Shown piece after piece: positions 35,053-46,411 of a stretch of DNA of 64,000 bases. Position 1 is the stretch's first letter; the number at the start of each line of letters is the position of its first letter. The DNA comes from Burkholderiales bacterium 8X (GTDB lineage: Bacteria > Pseudomonadota > Gammaproteobacteria > Burkholderiales > Burkholderiaceae_C). The stretch lies in the NCBI GenBank assembly GCA_902506565.1, contig LR732703.1, positions 2,990,425 through 3,054,424 on the forward strand, in the 5' to 3' direction. The notes under the pieces were generated by a model, which searched no databases, had not been told where the DNA came from, and saw only the letters and a list, made by a program, of their open reading frames with translations. The position numbers and the translations under genes were made by a program.

Positions 35053-36171
35053 GTGGCGGTCTTTACCGAGGTCGGTCGGGCCGAGGCCGAAGCGCTGATG
35101 CAGCGCCTGTCACTCGGCAACCTGCAGTCGCTCAAGGGTATCGAAGGCGGCATCGAGAACACCAACTACTTCGCGACCACCGATTCGGGCGACTACGTGC
35201 TCACCTTGTTCGAGCGGCTCGGCGCCGAGCAGTTGCCCTACTACCTCGGATTGATGAAGCATCTCGCGGCGCGCGGCCTGCCGGTGCCCGAGCCGATCGG
35301 CGATCCGACCGTGAAGGGATTCGACGGTCATCCGCTTGCCGTGCCACCGGGCGCACCCTGCGAACTGCTGCATCGGGTCGCCGACAAGCCGGCCGCGGTG
35401 GTTCGCCGGCTCCAGGGCAAGAGCGAGCTTTCTCCCGATCCCCGGCATTGCCGCGAACTCGGCGCCCTGCTGGCGCGCATGCAGCTTGCCGGCCGTGACT
35501 ACCCGCGCCTGCAGCCCAACCTCCGCGGACTCGCCTGGTGGAACGACACGGCGCCCGTGGTGCTGCCCTACCTCGATCGCCCGCAGGCCGAACTCCTGCA
35601 GCGCGAGCTGGCCTACCAGAACCATGTCGCCGGTTCCTCCAACTACGCCGCCCTGCCGCGGGGACCGGTGCATGCCGACCTGTTCCGCGACAACGTGATG
35701 TTCGAGCAGGGCGAAGACCCCGGAGCGCCGCCGAAGCTGACCGGCGTCTTCGATTTCTATTTCGCGGGCACCGACACCTGGCTCTTCGACCTGGCCGTTT
35801 GCCTGAACGACTGGGCAATCGACCTGCCGAGCGGCCGGCCGGACGCCGCGCGGACCGAGGCCCTGCTTTCTGCCTACCAGGCCGTGCGCCCGCTCGGCGC
35901 GGCCGAGCGGGCGCTGCTGCCGGCCATGCTCCGCGCGGCGGCGCTGCGCTTCTGGATCTCCCGCCTGTGGGACTTCCACCTGCCCCGCGAAGCCAGCATG
36001 CTCAAGCCGCACGACCCGACGCATTTCGAGCGCGTGCTTCGGCATCGCGCCGAATCGCCCTCCTCGCCGCTGCTGGACCGTGCCGAACTCGGCACGTTCG
36101 AAGATTTGTCCCCTGCCACCGCCGGCGCGCCTGCCGACCAGGGTGCGCGAACCGCGGCTTCCGCCGCCTGA
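35053..36171 (+). CDS. thrB: Homoserine kinase
   Basis: ThrB of the aminoglycoside-phosphotransferase fold phosphorylates homoserine in threonine synthesis. The GTG at 35053 gives VAVFTEVGRAEAEALM, the conserved start. SLKGIEGGIENTNYFATT, HADLFRDNVMF with the catalytic Asp and the Mg-binding GVFDFYFAGTDTWLFDLAVC are all visible. At 372 residues it is somewhat longer than usual, with an Ala-rich tail of about 20 residues. It lies 7 bp after the DUF2782 gene and 8 bp before the BPSS1780-type gene. Confidence 0.94.
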   Translation: MAVFTEVGRAEAEALMQRLSLGNLQSLKGIEGGIENTNYFATTDSGDYVLTLFERLGAEQLPYYLGLMKHLAARGLPVPEPIGDPTVKGFDGHPLAVPPGAPCELLHRVADKPAAVVRRLQGKSELSPDPRHCRELGALLARMQLAGRDYPRLQPNLRGLAWWNDTAPVVLPYLDRPQAELLQRELAYQNHVAGSSNYAALPRGPVHADLFRDNVMFEQGEDPGAPPKLTGVFDFYFAGTDTWLFDLAVCLNDWAIDLPSGRPDAARTEALLSAYQAVRPLGAAERALLPAMLRAAALRFWISRLWDFHLPREASMLKPHDPTHFERVLRHRAESPSSPLLDRAELGTFEDLSPATAGAPADQGARTAASAA

Positions 36172-36179
36172 GCCCCGCC

Positions 36180-36974
36180 ATGAAACTCAATATCGTGCCG
36201 CCGCGCACCGGCGCGACATGGGTCCGCTGCGGCCTCAAGGCCTTCGGCATGCGGCCGCTGGCCTTCGTCTCGCTGTTCTTCATGTTCATGGCGGGCATCT
36301 CGCTCGTGTCGCGGCTTCCGGTGGTCGGCGTGGTGCTGGCGCTGATGCTGCTGCCCACCATGACGCTCGGCCTCATGGCCGCCGCCGCCCGCACGGCCGA
36401 GCCCGAGAAGCCGCCCGCGGGCGCGATCTTCCTGGCAGCCGTGCAGGCGGTTCGGCAGGACACGCGGCCCTTGATGGTGCTCGGCGGGCTCTATGCGGTC
36501 GGCTTCCTGATCGTGATGGGCATCTCGGCCCTGATCGACGGTGGCCAGTTCGCCCGCGCCTATCTGCTGGGTGGCGCGCTGACCCGCGAGATGGCAGAGG
36601 CCACCGAATTCCAGGTTGCGCTCTGGGTGACGATGGCGCTCTACCTGCCGCTTTCGCTGGCCTTCTGGCACGCGCCGGCACTGGTGCACTGGCATGGCGT
36701 GCCGCCGGCCAAGAGCCTCTTCTTCAGCTTCGTCGCATGCTTCAAGAACATCGGCGCGCTCACGGTGTTCGGACTGGTATGGGTCGGCGTGTGCCTGGGC
36801 GCCGGCATCGTGCTCAGCCTGGTGGCCAGCCTGCTGGTGGCGATGGGCGCGATGGGTGCCGGCAACGGCGCCGCCGCCGTCGGCGGGGCGGTGATGATCG
36901 GCGGCGCCCTGGTGGTGGCTGCCATGTTCTTCACCAGCACCTGGTTCACGTTTCGAGACTCCTTCGTCTCGTAG
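36180..36974 (+). CDS. BPSS1780-type polytopic membrane protein
   Basis: The 264-residue protein has about six hydrophobic helices and the N-terminal family pattern NIVPPRTGATWVRCGLKAF. A second repeat-like segment shows WHAPALVHWHGVPPAKSLFF. This family is conserved in betaproteobacteria with no assigned function, and its fixed position next to thrB is common in Comamonadaceae. It starts 8 bp after thrB and is convergent with uvrD, with 12 bp between stops. Transport or envelope roles are possible but not shown. Confidence 0.82.
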   Translation: MKLNIVPPRTGATWVRCGLKAFGMRPLAFVSLFFMFMAGISLVSRLPVVGVVLALMLLPTMTLGLMAAAARTAEPEKPPAGAIFLAAVQAVRQDTRPLMVLGGLYAVGFLIVMGISALIDGGQFARAYLLGGALTREMAEATEFQVALWVTMALYLPLSLAFWHAPALVHWHGVPPAKSLFFSFVACFKNIGALTVFGLVWVGVCLGAGIVLSLVASLLVAMGAMGAGNGAAAVGGAVMIGGALVVAAMFFTSTWFTFRDSFVS

Positions 36975-36986
36975 CCAGCTGCGCGA

Positions 36987-39356
<2,370 letters not shown>

Positions 39357-39522
39357 CACGCATTGTAGAAATCCGCCCCGATGCGCGTTCGCCGGCGGAG
39401 ATCGCGATGCGGGGATGTGGGGATGCGAGGATGCGGCTGCGAGGCGCCGATCACCCTTCGGCGCGAATAGGGTTTATACGAGGCGCCGGATTCCGGCTCT
39501 GCCGTGCGCCGTAGAATCAATC

Positions 39523-39557
39523 ACCGGGCCCAAGATTTTCTTGGCACCCGGTTTTTT
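39523..39557 (+). terminator. Terminator-like hairpin in the guaC leader (possible attenuator)
   Basis: ACCGGG (39523-39528) pairs with CCCGGT (39547-39552), and CCAAG (39530-39534) pairs with CTTGG (39540-39544), over an ATTTT loop, followed by six T. It is a textbook intrinsic terminator on the plus strand. The only nearby upstream gene, uvrD, runs the other way, so it cannot be ending an upstream message from a known gene. A TAGAAT -10-like hexamer lies at 39512-39517, and guaC begins about 100 bp downstream. Confidence 0.78.
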
Positions 39558-39658
39558 CATGCCCTGCGCTCGCCGGGATGACCAGCCGGACCAGGACCAA
39601 GCGCCCCCGCCGAACGGAAATTGCCTTCGCGCGGACCTTCATCAGGAGCTTGGAATCC

Positions 39659-40636
39659 ATGCAGATTTTCGACTACGACAACATCCTTCTTCTTCCGCGC
39701 AAGTGCCGCGTGGAAAGCCGCTCGGAATGCGATGCGAGCGTGCAGCTCGGCAACCGGACCTTCCGCATCCCGGTGGTGCCGGCCAACATGAAAACCGTGA
39801 TCGACGAATCGATCTGCACCTGGCTGGCCCAGAACGGCTACTTTTACGTCATGCACCGCTTCGACCTCGACAACGTCAAGTTCGTCCGCGAGATGCAGGC
39901 CAAGGGCGTCTTCGCCTCGATCTCGCTCGGCGTGAAGCAGCCGGACTACGACGCCGTCGAGCGCCTGGTGGCCGAGGGTCTCGAGCCCGAGTACATCACC
40001 ATCGACATCGCGCACGGCCATGCGGACACGGTGCAGCGGATGATCGGCCACCTCAAGAAGAAGCTGCCGCGTGCCTTCGTGATCGCGGGCAACGTCGGAA
40101 CCCCCGAAGCCATCATCGATCTGGAGAACTGGGGCGCGGACGCCACCAAGGTCGGCATCGGCCCGGGCAAGGTCTGCATCACCAAGCTCAAGACCGGCTT
40201 CGGCACCGGCGGCTGGCAGCTGTCGGCGCTCAAGTGGTGCGCTCGCGTGGCCACCAAGCCGATCATCGCGGACGGCGGCATCCGGGACCATGGCGACATC
40301 GCCAAGAGCATCCGCTTTGGCGCTTCGATGGTGATGATCGGATCGCTGTTCGCCGGCCACAAGGAATCGCCCGGCAAGACCGTCGAGGTCGACGGCGGGC
40401 TCTTCAAGGAGTACTACGGCTCGGCCAGCGACTTCAACAAGGGCGAATACCGCCATGTCGAGGGCAAGCGGATCCTGGAGCCGATCAAGGGCAAGCTGGC
40501 GGACACCCTGGTCGAGATGGAACAGGACATCCAGAGCTCGATCAGCTACGCCGGTGGGCGCCAGCTGATGGACATTCGCAAGGTCAACTACGTGACGCTC
40601 GGCGGCGACAACGCCGGCGAGCACCTCCTGATGTAG
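39659..40636 (+). CDS. guaC: GMP reductase
   Basis: GuaC reduces GMP to IMP with NADPH, releasing ammonia, and so rebalances guanine nucleotides. The 325-residue barrel has the catalytic Cys173 in [15 protein letters not shown], the Bacillus-type [17 protein letters not shown] segment, and [20 protein letters not shown]. It has no CBS domains, so it is not an IMP dehydrogenase. The ATG at 39659 is preceded by AGGAG. The leader holds a strong terminator-like hairpin, so expression may be attenuated. It faces the alpha/beta hydrolase gene, with 6 bp between stops. Confidence 0.94.
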   Translation: MQIFDYDNILLLPRKCRVESRSECDASVQLGNRTFRIPVVPANMKTVIDESICTWLAQNGYFYVMHRFDLDNVKFVREMQAKGVFASISLGVKQPDYDAVERLVAEGLEPEYITIDIAHGHADTVQRMIGHLKKKLPRAFVIAGNVGTPEAIIDLENWGADATKVGIGPGKVCITKLKTGFGTGGWQLSALKWCARVATKPIIADGGIRDHGDIAKSIRFGASMVMIGSLFAGHKESPGKTVEVDGGLFKEYYGSASDFNKGEYRHVEGKRILEPIKGKLADTLVEMEQDIQSSISYAGGRQLMDIRKVNYVTLGGDNAGEHLLM

Positions 40637-40642
40637 AAAGCC

Positions 40643-41509
40643 TCAGGCGCGCAGCAACTCGAGCAGCCGGCCATGCAGCGCATGGCCCGGGTCGGCCAGC
40701 GCATCGACGATGCTGAAGTGGTGGCAACCCGGCACCGTCTCGCAGACCGGCACTTTCTCCGGGCCCCAGGCCTCTCTGATCAAGTTGTTCTGCCTGATGA
40801 ACTCCTCGCTTTCATCTGCGCCGGCGAGCGCGTAAAGCGGCCCAGCCTCGGGCGCCGGCCAAAGCGCTGGGCTCAGCATCGAGGCATCCGCCTCGCCGAG
40901 CCTGAGCGAATCCTTCAGGAACGACACGCGCCGGATCGGATGCAGATCGTGCAGGCCCGATAACGACATCGCATTGCGGACCAGGTTGGGCGGCAGGTCG
41001 CTGGCCACCGATTTCCAGTCGCAGCCGAGCAGCATCGCCGCCAGGTGGCCGCCGGCGGAATGGCCGGCGACGGTGATTCGGTTCGGATCGCCGCCATGCG
41101 CATGGACGTGCCTGAAGGTCCAGACCAAAGCCCGGACCATTTCGAGCGCGATGTCGGCGATCGAGACCGGTTGCTCGGGCGTGCCGGGGCACAGCGAATA
41201 GTTGGGCACCACCACGCAGAAACCTTCGCGGGTGAAGTGGCGCGCGACAAACGAATGGTCGCTCTTGTCGAGCGCCCGCCACCAGCCGCCGTGGATGAAG
41301 AACAGCACCGGCGCGCGGCGCGCGCTGCCGCGGAAGACATCCAGGGTTTCGTTCGGCGCCGGCGCGTAGTGGAGGTCGAGCTTGCAATTGAGGAGATCCC
41401 GCGTCTTCGCGGACTCGCTGGCCCAGCGCGCGAAGTAGTCGGCATGGTCGGGAACCAACGCCCGGTTGTTGTACATCCGGTCCAGCCACGCGGGATCGTA
41501 GGAAACCAT
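40643..41509 (-). CDS. Alpha/beta hydrolase of the HGG esterase/formamidase type
   Basis: The 288-residue hydrolase has the oxyanion HGG motif in FFIHGGWWRALDKSD and the nucleophile Ser in AGHSAGGHLAAMLLG. A late Asp (AGADESEEF) and the His in CHHFSIVDAL complete the triad. The pattern fits esterases and arylformamidases of the hormone-sensitive-lipase-like group, and the substrate is unknown. The ATG at 41509 (MVSYDPAWL) has GGAG eight bases upstream and is preferred to a GTG at 41530. It lies just upstream of the tRNA-Ala gene, facing away. Confidence 0.85.
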   Translation of the reverse strand: MVSYDPAWLDRMYNNRALVPDHADYFARWASESAKTRDLLNCKLDLHYAPAPNETLDVFRGSARRAPVLFFIHGGWWRALDKSDHSFVARHFTREGFCVVVPNYSLCPGTPEQPVSIADIALEMVRALVWTFRHVHAHGGDPNRITVAGHSAGGHLAAMLLGCDWKSVASDLPPNLVRNAMSLSGLHDLHPIRRVSFLKDSLRLGEADASMLSPALWPAPEAGPLYALAGADESEEFIRQNNLIREAWGPEKVPVCETVPGCHHFSIVDALADPGHALHGRLLELLRA

Positions 41510-41607
41510 TCGAATTGCTCCAGGGTTCACGAGGCGCCGATCTTGGCACGGCCCGACCCACCCCGCCCCGCCCCGCCGGTTCTTCGGCTTAAAATCGCCG
41601 AGCTTTG

Positions 41608-41683
<76 letters not shown>

Positions 41684-41731
41684 CGAATCGAGTGTCCTAC
41701 GGAAACACGTTCCGCCATCGGCGGGACGACC

Positions 41732-41850
41732 GTGGGACACGCTGATCGCATCATCATCGAGCGCACCGAGAGCGCCGGTCGCACAACCTTCCAAATCAAG
41801 ATTCGCCAAGCGGGCCACCCTGACCCGACCACGGTCCGACATTTCGACTT
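41732..41850 (+). pseudogene. Possible remnant of a tyrosine recombinase (integrase) N-terminus
   Basis: The frame starting at GTG 41732 reads through IIIERTESAGRTTFQIKIRQ and then AGHPDPTTVRHFDF. It resembles the first beta-strands of tyrosine integrases, where a [YF]Q[VI][KR][IV]R..G.P pattern is common. It then loses similarity and runs into the arsR start region. No catalytic R..H-R..Y residues exist. It lies 48 bp from the tRNA 3' end, the usual place for an island integrase. The match is short and made by eye, so this is a tentative call. Confidence 0.4.
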
Positions 41851-41860
41851 TTCTGGAAAT
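41841..41860. promoter_or_regulatory. Candidate ArsR operator
   Basis: The inverted repeat ATTTC-N10-GAAAT lies 17 bp upstream of arsR. ArsR/SmtB repressors bind imperfect palindromes of this spacing over their own promoters. The sequence is AT-rich in a GC-rich setting. The call rests on symmetry and place alone. Confidence 0.45.
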
Positions 41861-41877
41861 ATCGTAGACTCGAACTT

Positions 41878-42198
41878 ATGGACGAACCTGAAGTTGTCGT
41901 TGCGCTCGCTGCACTGGCCCATCCCCACCGGCTGCGCATCTTTCGCGCTCTTGTCCAGGTCGGGCCGGTCGGCTTGACACCTGGCGTCATGAGCGAGGCA
42001 CTGGGCACGCCGAACGCCACCCTGTCCTTTCACCTCAAGGAACTGACCCGCGCCGGTTTGGTATCGCAGGAGCGGGCCAGCCGCCACCTCGTCTATCGAG
42101 CCTCGTTCGACCGCATGGCGGGTCTGGTGGGCTTCCTGACCCAAAACTGCTGTGCAGGAGAGCCCTGCGTAGCCACCGAGGCCGCCTGCGGGTGCTGA
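41878..42198 (+). CDS. arsR: ArsR-family arsenic-responsive repressor
   Basis: The 106-residue winged-helix protein represses the ars genes until arsenite binds. The core is visible as LAHPHRLRIFRALVQVGPVG and the recognition helix as TLSFHLKELTRAGLVSQER. The usual metal-site CxC of the recognition helix is missing. Instead the C-terminus is Cys-rich: Cys91, Cys92, Cys97, Cys104 and Cys106, probably the arsenite site, as in C-terminal-sensing ArsR types. It is the first gene of arsRBC and lies 7 bp from the permease start. Confidence 0.92.
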   Translation: MDEPEVVVALAALAHPHRLRIFRALVQVGPVGLTPGVMSEALGTPNATLSFHLKELTRAGLVSQERASRHLVYRASFDRMAGLVGFLTQNCCAGEPCVATEAACGC

Positions 42199-42204
42199 CC
42201 TCCG

Positions 42205-43491
42205 ATGCTCCTTCCCGTTTGCATCTTCGTTGGCACGCTCTTGTTCGTCATCTGGCAGCCGCGTGGCCTCGGCATCGGATGGTCCGCCTCGGTCGGCGCG
42301 ATCGTCGCGCTGCTTTCAGGTGTCATCAGCCTGTCGGACATCCCCATCGTGTGGAGCATCGTGTGGAACGCCACGGCCGCCTTCGTCGCGGTCATCGTCA
42401 TCAGCCTGCTGCTCGACGAAGCGGGCTTTTTCGAATGGGCAGCCCTCCACTTCGCTCGTTGGGGCGCTGGTGATGGGCGACGCCTGTTCGCTCTCCTGGT
42501 TCTGCTCGGTGCATGCGTGTCCGCGCTGTTCGCGAACGATGGCGCGGCCCTCATCCTGACTCCGATCGTGATGGCGATGCTGGTCGCCATGGGCTTTTCT
42601 GCCAGGGCCACGCTGGCCTTCGTGATGGCCGCCGGTTTCATCGCTGACACCGCAAGCCTGCCATTGGTCGTGTCGAACCTGGTGAACATCGTCTCGGCCG
42701 ATTTCTTCAACATCGGTTTCGATGCCTACGCATCCGTCATGGTGCCGGTGAATCTCGCGGCGGTCGGCACAAGCCTGGTCGTCCTGTACATCTACTTTCG
42801 CAAGGACCTGCCGGCCACCTACGACGTCGGGCGTCTGAAGCAGCCGAGGGACGCCATCCGGGATGGCGCCACCTTTCGCGCAGGGTGGGCCGTCCTGGCG
42901 CTACTGCTTGTCGGCTTCTTCGGCCTGGAGCCGCTGGGCGTGCCGGTCAGCGCCGTGGCAGCCGCTGGCGCAGTGGTCCTGTTGCTCGTCGCCGGCTGCG
43001 GACAGGTCATCAGCACCCGCAAGGTCTTGCGCGGCGCGCCTTGGCAGATCGTCGTGTTTTCGCTCGGCATGTACCTTGTCGTCTACGGCCTGCGAAACGC
43101 GGGCCTGACGGGCCACGTGGCGGCTGCGCTCGACCGCTTCGCCGAGGCCGGTATCTGGGGCGCGGCGCTGGGCACGGGCTTCCTCGCGGCTGCACTGTCA
43201 TCGGTCATGAACAACATGCCGACGGTGCTGGTCGGCGCGCTCTCGATCGACCAGTCCTCCGCCACCGGCGTGATCAAGCAGGCGATGGTCTATGCCAACG
43301 TCGTCGGATGCGACCTCGGCCCGAAGATCACCCCGATCGGCAGCCTTGCGACACTGCTCTGGCTGCACGTCCTCGCCCGAAAAGGAGTGACCATCTCCTG
43401 GAGCTACTACTTCCGCGTCGGCTTCGTTCTGACGATCCCCGTGCTCGCAGTCACCCTGGCCGCTCTGGCGCTGCGCCTGAGCCTGACATGA
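42205..43491 (+). CDS. arsB: Arsenite efflux permease ArsB
   Basis: ArsB exports arsenite or antimonite across the inner membrane using the proton gradient. The 428-residue protein has about twelve hydrophobic helices and shows ArsB segments such as [52 protein letters not shown] and [20 protein letters not shown]. These identify it as ArsB, not Acr3. The start is 6 bp after arsR, and arsC follows after 25 bp. No arsA ATPase gene is present, so it works as a secondary transporter. Confidence 0.96.
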   Translation: MLLPVCIFVGTLLFVIWQPRGLGIGWSASVGAIVALLSGVISLSDIPIVWSIVWNATAAFVAVIVISLLLDEAGFFEWAALHFARWGAGDGRRLFALLVLLGACVSALFANDGAALILTPIVMAMLVAMGFSARATLAFVMAAGFIADTASLPLVVSNLVNIVSADFFNIGFDAYASVMVPVNLAAVGTSLVVLYIYFRKDLPATYDVGRLKQPRDAIRDGATFRAGWAVLALLLVGFFGLEPLGVPVSAVAAAGAVVLLLVAGCGQVISTRKVLRGAPWQIVVFSLGMYLVVYGLRNAGLTGHVAAALDRFAEAGIWGAALGTGFLAAALSSVMNNMPTVLVGALSIDQSSATGVIKQAMVYANVVGCDLGPKITPIGSLATLLWLHVLARKGVTISWSYYFRVGFVLTIPVLAVTLAALALRLSLT

Positions 43492-43516
43492 CACCGTTCG
43501 ATCTCCCGACTGACTC

Positions 43517-43948
43517 ATGACCACCATCACGATCTATCACAACCCCGACTGCGGGACGTCGCGCAACACGCTCGCCCTGATTCGAAACTCCGGGGTCGAG
43601 CCGACCGTCGTCGAGTACCTGAAAACACCTCCCGATCGAGAGACGTTGAGACGCCTGATCGGCGCTGCGGGCCTGACCGCTCGCGAGGTGCTGCGCCGAA
43701 AAGGCACACCCTACGACGAGCTCGGCCTGGACGATCCCAGGTGGACGGATGAGCAACTGGTGGACTTCATGCTGCGACACCCCATCCTGATCAACCGGCC
43801 GATCGTGGCGACCCCTCTGGGCACTCGGCTCTGTCGGCCGTCCGAGGCGGTCCTGGACATCCTGCCGAATCGGCAGACAGGCGAGTTCGCCAAGGAGGAC
43901 GGCGAAAAGGTTATCGACGCAGAGGGCCGTCGCGTCCTCGATCGGTGA
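43517..43948 (+). CDS. arsC: Arsenate reductase, glutaredoxin-linked type
   Basis: ArsC reduces arsenate to arsenite, which ArsB then exports. The 143-residue protein has the catalytic Cys12 in IYHNPDCGTSRNTLAL and the arsenate-binding arginines in the LINRPIVATPLGTRLCRPSE region, as in the plasmid R773 glutaredoxin-dependent enzyme. It is the last gene of the arsRBC unit. The downstream Usp gene faces the other way, with 94 bp between stops. Confidence 0.95.
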   Translation: MTTITIYHNPDCGTSRNTLALIRNSGVEPTVVEYLKTPPDRETLRRLIGAAGLTAREVLRRKGTPYDELGLDDPRWTDEQLVDFMLRHPILINRPIVATPLGTRLCRPSEAVLDILPNRQTGEFAKEDGEKVIDAEGRRVLDR

Positions 43949-44042
43949 CCTGCCGAACATCGACAGCGTCAGCTTCGCGTCGGTCGACCGGCCTCGGTTG
44001 GGCCTGATCCCTCGATCCCATCCCGGCTATGCCGCAGCCGGC

Positions 44043-44870
44043 TCAGTGCGACATCAATACCGGCAAGGTCATCGACTCCAGGATCGTTCGCGTGGCGCCC
44101 CCCAGGATCCACTCGCGTGCCCGGCTGTGCCCGTAGCAACCCATGACCAACAGGTCGGCTTCCAGGTCGGACGCGGTGGAGAGCATCTGGCCACCGACCT
44201 GGAACGACTCCGACGAATCGCCCACGTGGAACGATGCCGCCACCCCGTGTGCCTGCAGGTAGAACGCGAGCCGCGCCAACGCGCCGACCGCTTCGGGGCC
44301 ATGGCTCACCGCATCGACGCGACCCGCGCGTCTCAGCCAAGGCAACGCGGCTGCCACCGCTCGCGCGGACTCTCGTGTTTCTTTCCAGGCGATCATGACC
44401 GCGCGACCAATGCCTGCGGGAGCGCCGATGTAGGGCAGCACCAGGGCCGGCCTGCCGCAGCTCAACAGCAACGAAGGCAGGAAGCTGGCGGGCAGCTCAT
44501 CGACCGAAGGATCGTCTTCGTCTCGCTGCCCGACGATGAGCAGGTCTGCATACAAGGCCTGGAGCGTAAAGGCAAACGGATCGTTCCCTGGCAGCTCGGC
44601 CCAGCCAAGGCGAGGCGAGCCGGCTGCTCCTTCCTCGAATGCCGCACGCGCCTTGGCATGGCACCTTCGATCGATGTCCTCGAAGATCGCGAGCGTCTCC
44701 GGCGAGACGGCATCGATCGTGTACGGATAGCGCAGGATGCCCGACACCGCGCAATGCGTCGCAGAGACCTGCGAGTCGAACGCCTCGGCGATCTGGCGGG
44801 CCACGCGAGTCCGCTCGATCGTGCGCCGAGAGCTATCCACATGGAGAAGGATGGTTCGAGGGGTCGCCAT
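44043..44870 (-). CDS. Universal stress protein with two UspA domains
   Basis: The 275-residue protein has two UspA-fold halves. The first (about 1-140) begins RTILLHVDSSRR. The second (about 150-275) has DLEADLLVMGCYGHSRAREW, with the ATP-binding G-x2-G-x9-G-S/T pattern partly kept (GGATRTILE). Universal stress proteins help survival under low oxygen and energy stress. It lies 36 bp after the single-domain usp gene on the same strand and is probably co-transcribed with it. An FNR-type box stands upstream of that gene. Confidence 0.9.
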   Translation of the reverse strand: MATPRTILLHVDSSRRTIERTRVARQIAEAFDSQVSATHCAVSGILRYPYTIDAVSPETLAIFEDIDRRCHAKARAAFEEGAAGSPRLGWAELPGNDPFAFTLQALYADLLIVGQRDEDDPSVDELPASFLPSLLLSCGRPALVLPYIGAPAGIGRAVMIAWKETRESARAVAAALPWLRRAGRVDAVSHGPEAVGALARLAFYLQAHGVAASFHVGDSSESFQVGGQMLSTASDLEADLLVMGCYGHSRAREWILGGATRTILESMTLPVLMSH

Positions 44871-44906
44871 GGTTCGTTCCTTTCGACAGAAGAGGAGTTG
44901 CCCGCT

Positions 44907-45329
44907 TCAGCGCACGATGAGAAGCGGCACGGCGCAACGCGCCAGCACTTTGGCGACGGCCGAACCCATCACGGCACTGGTGAGTGCACCGTGACCGTGC
45001 GATCCCATGACGACCAGATCAAACTTGCCCGCCTCCGCGAATTTCGCGATCTCCTCCGCCGGGTGACCGACGCGCGATGCATAGCTCGCCTCCCATCCCT
45101 GCTGCAACATGAACGTGCGCATCGGCTGGGTTGCCACCTTGACGTCGTCCGCATAAAAACCTTTCACCATCTCCGGGCCGGCGAACGCGGCCGCGCGAGG
45201 CGGTACAGGCATCGCGACGTGGAACACGGTGTAGAGATGTCCTGCATTCCACACCTCGGGGTGGCGGTGCATGCAGTCGATGATCCGCTGGGTGTAGGGG
45301 CTGCCGTCGACGGCAAGAAGGATCTTCAT
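44907..45329 (-). CDS. Universal stress protein, single UspA domain
   Basis: The 140-residue protein has the UspA start KILLAVDGSPYTQRIIDC and the nucleotide-binding C-terminus DLVVMGSHGHGALTSAVMGS, followed by VAKVLARCAVPLLIVR. The G-x2-G-x9-G-S pattern is intact, so it should bind ATP. The leftward unit with the two-domain usp is preceded by an FNR/ANR-type palindrome at 45462-45475, 139 bp from the start codon, so it is probably induced at low oxygen. The sequence between 45330 and the box shows nothing else clear. Confidence 0.93.
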   Translation of the reverse strand: MKILLAVDGSPYTQRIIDCMHRHPEVWNAGHLYTVFHVAMPVPPRAAAFAGPEMVKGFYADDVKVATQPMRTFMLQQGWEASYASRVGHPAEEIAKFAEAGKFDLVVMGSHGHGALTSAVMGSAVAKVLARCAVPLLIVR

Positions 45330-45461
45330 GAGCTTCTCCTCGAATCCGTGGAAGAAAAACAGGCGGCGCTTCAGTGCGCCATCAGCACTGGATCGTGCGC
45401 AGTTTCATGTCGGCCTCGGGCTGTTGTGGACCGATCATCCAGTCGCTGGGACCCAGCCGCA

Positions 45462-45475
45462 TTGACGTGGATCAA
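45462..45475. promoter_or_regulatory. FNR/ANR-type box upstream of the usp operon
   Basis: TTGACGTGGATCAA fits the FNR/ANR consensus TTGAT-N4-ATCAA with one mismatch. Its centre is 139 bp from the usp start on the minus strand. It may also act on the divergent BON gene from a distance. Confidence 0.82.
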
Positions 45476-45659
45476 GCGCGGCTGCGCTGCGCTCGATCGG
45501 GTGCGAGGCAGCCCCGCGTTGATCTCGATCGATCCGCAGCGCTCACGCCACCGAAAGCCCTGCGCGATCCGCAGCGAACGTGACCTTCTTTCCTGAGCGA
45601 GCCCGGTCATCCGCACCGGGCCTTCCATGTGCTCGAACGCTCGGATGTCCAGCGAAGAC

Positions 45660-45673
45660 TTGATCCAGCGCAA
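45660..45673. promoter_or_regulatory. FNR/ANR-type box upstream of the BON gene
   Basis: TTGATCCAGCGCAA has a perfect left half site (TTGAT) and an imperfect right half (CGCAA instead of ATCAA). It is centred 91 bp from the BON start, nearly the same distance as the matching box before the GNAT gene. Confidence 0.6.
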
Positions 45674-45757
45674 CGCCGTCAAAGGCCGGCTTCCCAACAA
45701 TAAGTCCATGGCGGCAGGTGCCGCCAGTCAACGCCGATCGCCACGAAAGGGCCGCTC

Positions 45758-46411
45758 ATGAAAACCGATGCACAGATCAAGATCGACGTCGTCGCCGAAC
45801 TCACATGGGATCCGACGATCGATGCCACGCGAATCGGCGTGATCGCTCGAGACGGTGTCGTCACGCTCACCGGCCATCCGACCAGCCTTGCCGAAAAGCA
45901 CGCGGCAGAGCGCGCAGCGATGCGCGTTTCCGGTGTTCGCGCGCTCGCAGTCGAGATGAGCGTGCAGATCCCTTCGGCTCACGAACGCACGGACGCCGAC
46001 ATTGCGCGAACGGCCGAGCTCGCTCTCGAATGGAACGTTCTCGTCCCTGACGACCAGATCCATCCGATGGTGGAGCGCGGCTGGGTCACGCTGGTCGGCG
46101 AGGTCGAATGGGGGTACCAGCGCAAGGCCGCCGAAGAGGCCATGCGGTCCCTGCTCGGTGTTGTCGGCATCACCGACCATGTGGTGGTGAAGCCCCGCAC
46201 TCAGCCGGCCGATGTCCGGATGAAGATCCAGGAGGCGCTCGCACGCCAGGTCGAAAGGGAGGCGAAGAAGATCGATGTTCAGGTCGAAGGATCCGTCGTC
46301 ACGCTGCGCGGCGATGTCCACTCGTGGGCCGAGCGGTCGGCCGCGCAGGGCGCGGCCTGGTCCGCGCCCGGCGTGCAGAGCGTGGTCAACGACCTGCGCG
46401 TGACGGCGTGA
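45758..46411 (+). CDS. BON-domain protein (three BON repeats)
   Basis: The 217-residue protein has three BON domains in a row (about 4-72, 78-146 and 149-217). Each has the V-x-V-x2-G-x-V-x-L-x-G pattern: IARDGVVTLTGHP, VERGWVTLVGEVEWGYQRKA and VEGSVVTLRGDVHSW. BON domains bind membrane lipids and are found in osmotic and envelope stress proteins. No signal peptide is visible, which is odd for the OsmY-like group, so it is probably cytoplasmic. It is preceded by an imperfect FNR box. Its 3' end overlaps the convergent phasin-like gene by 133 bp. Confidence 0.9.
   Translation: MKTDAQIKIDVVAELTWDPTIDATRIGVIARDGVVTLTGHPTSLAEKHAAERAAMRVSGVRALAVEMSVQIPSAHERTDADIARTAELALEWNVLVPDDQIHPMVERGWVTLVGEVEWGYQRKAAEEAMRSLLGVVGITDHVVVKPRTQPADVRMKIQEALARQVEREAKKIDVQVEGSVVTLRGDVHSWAERSAAQGAAWSAPGVQSVVNDLRVTA

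Larger units (their letters stand above)
45330..45757. other. Divergent intergenic region holding two FNR-type boxes
   Basis: This 428 bp stretch lies between the leftward usp genes and the rightward BON gene. It carries FNR-type palindromes at 45462-45475 and 45660-45673. A 112-codon frame on the minus strand is open here but has no family motif or Shine-Dalgarno site and is not called. Confidence 0.7.

Noticed and set aside
39400..39445. Repeated GGATG/GATGCG units upstream of guaC
   Set aside because: The units are short and irregular and look like simple low-complexity drift.
45371..45709. Minus-strand frame of 112 codons between usp and BON
   Set aside because: It has no Shine-Dalgarno site or motif and covers two FNR-type boxes, so it is treated as chance.
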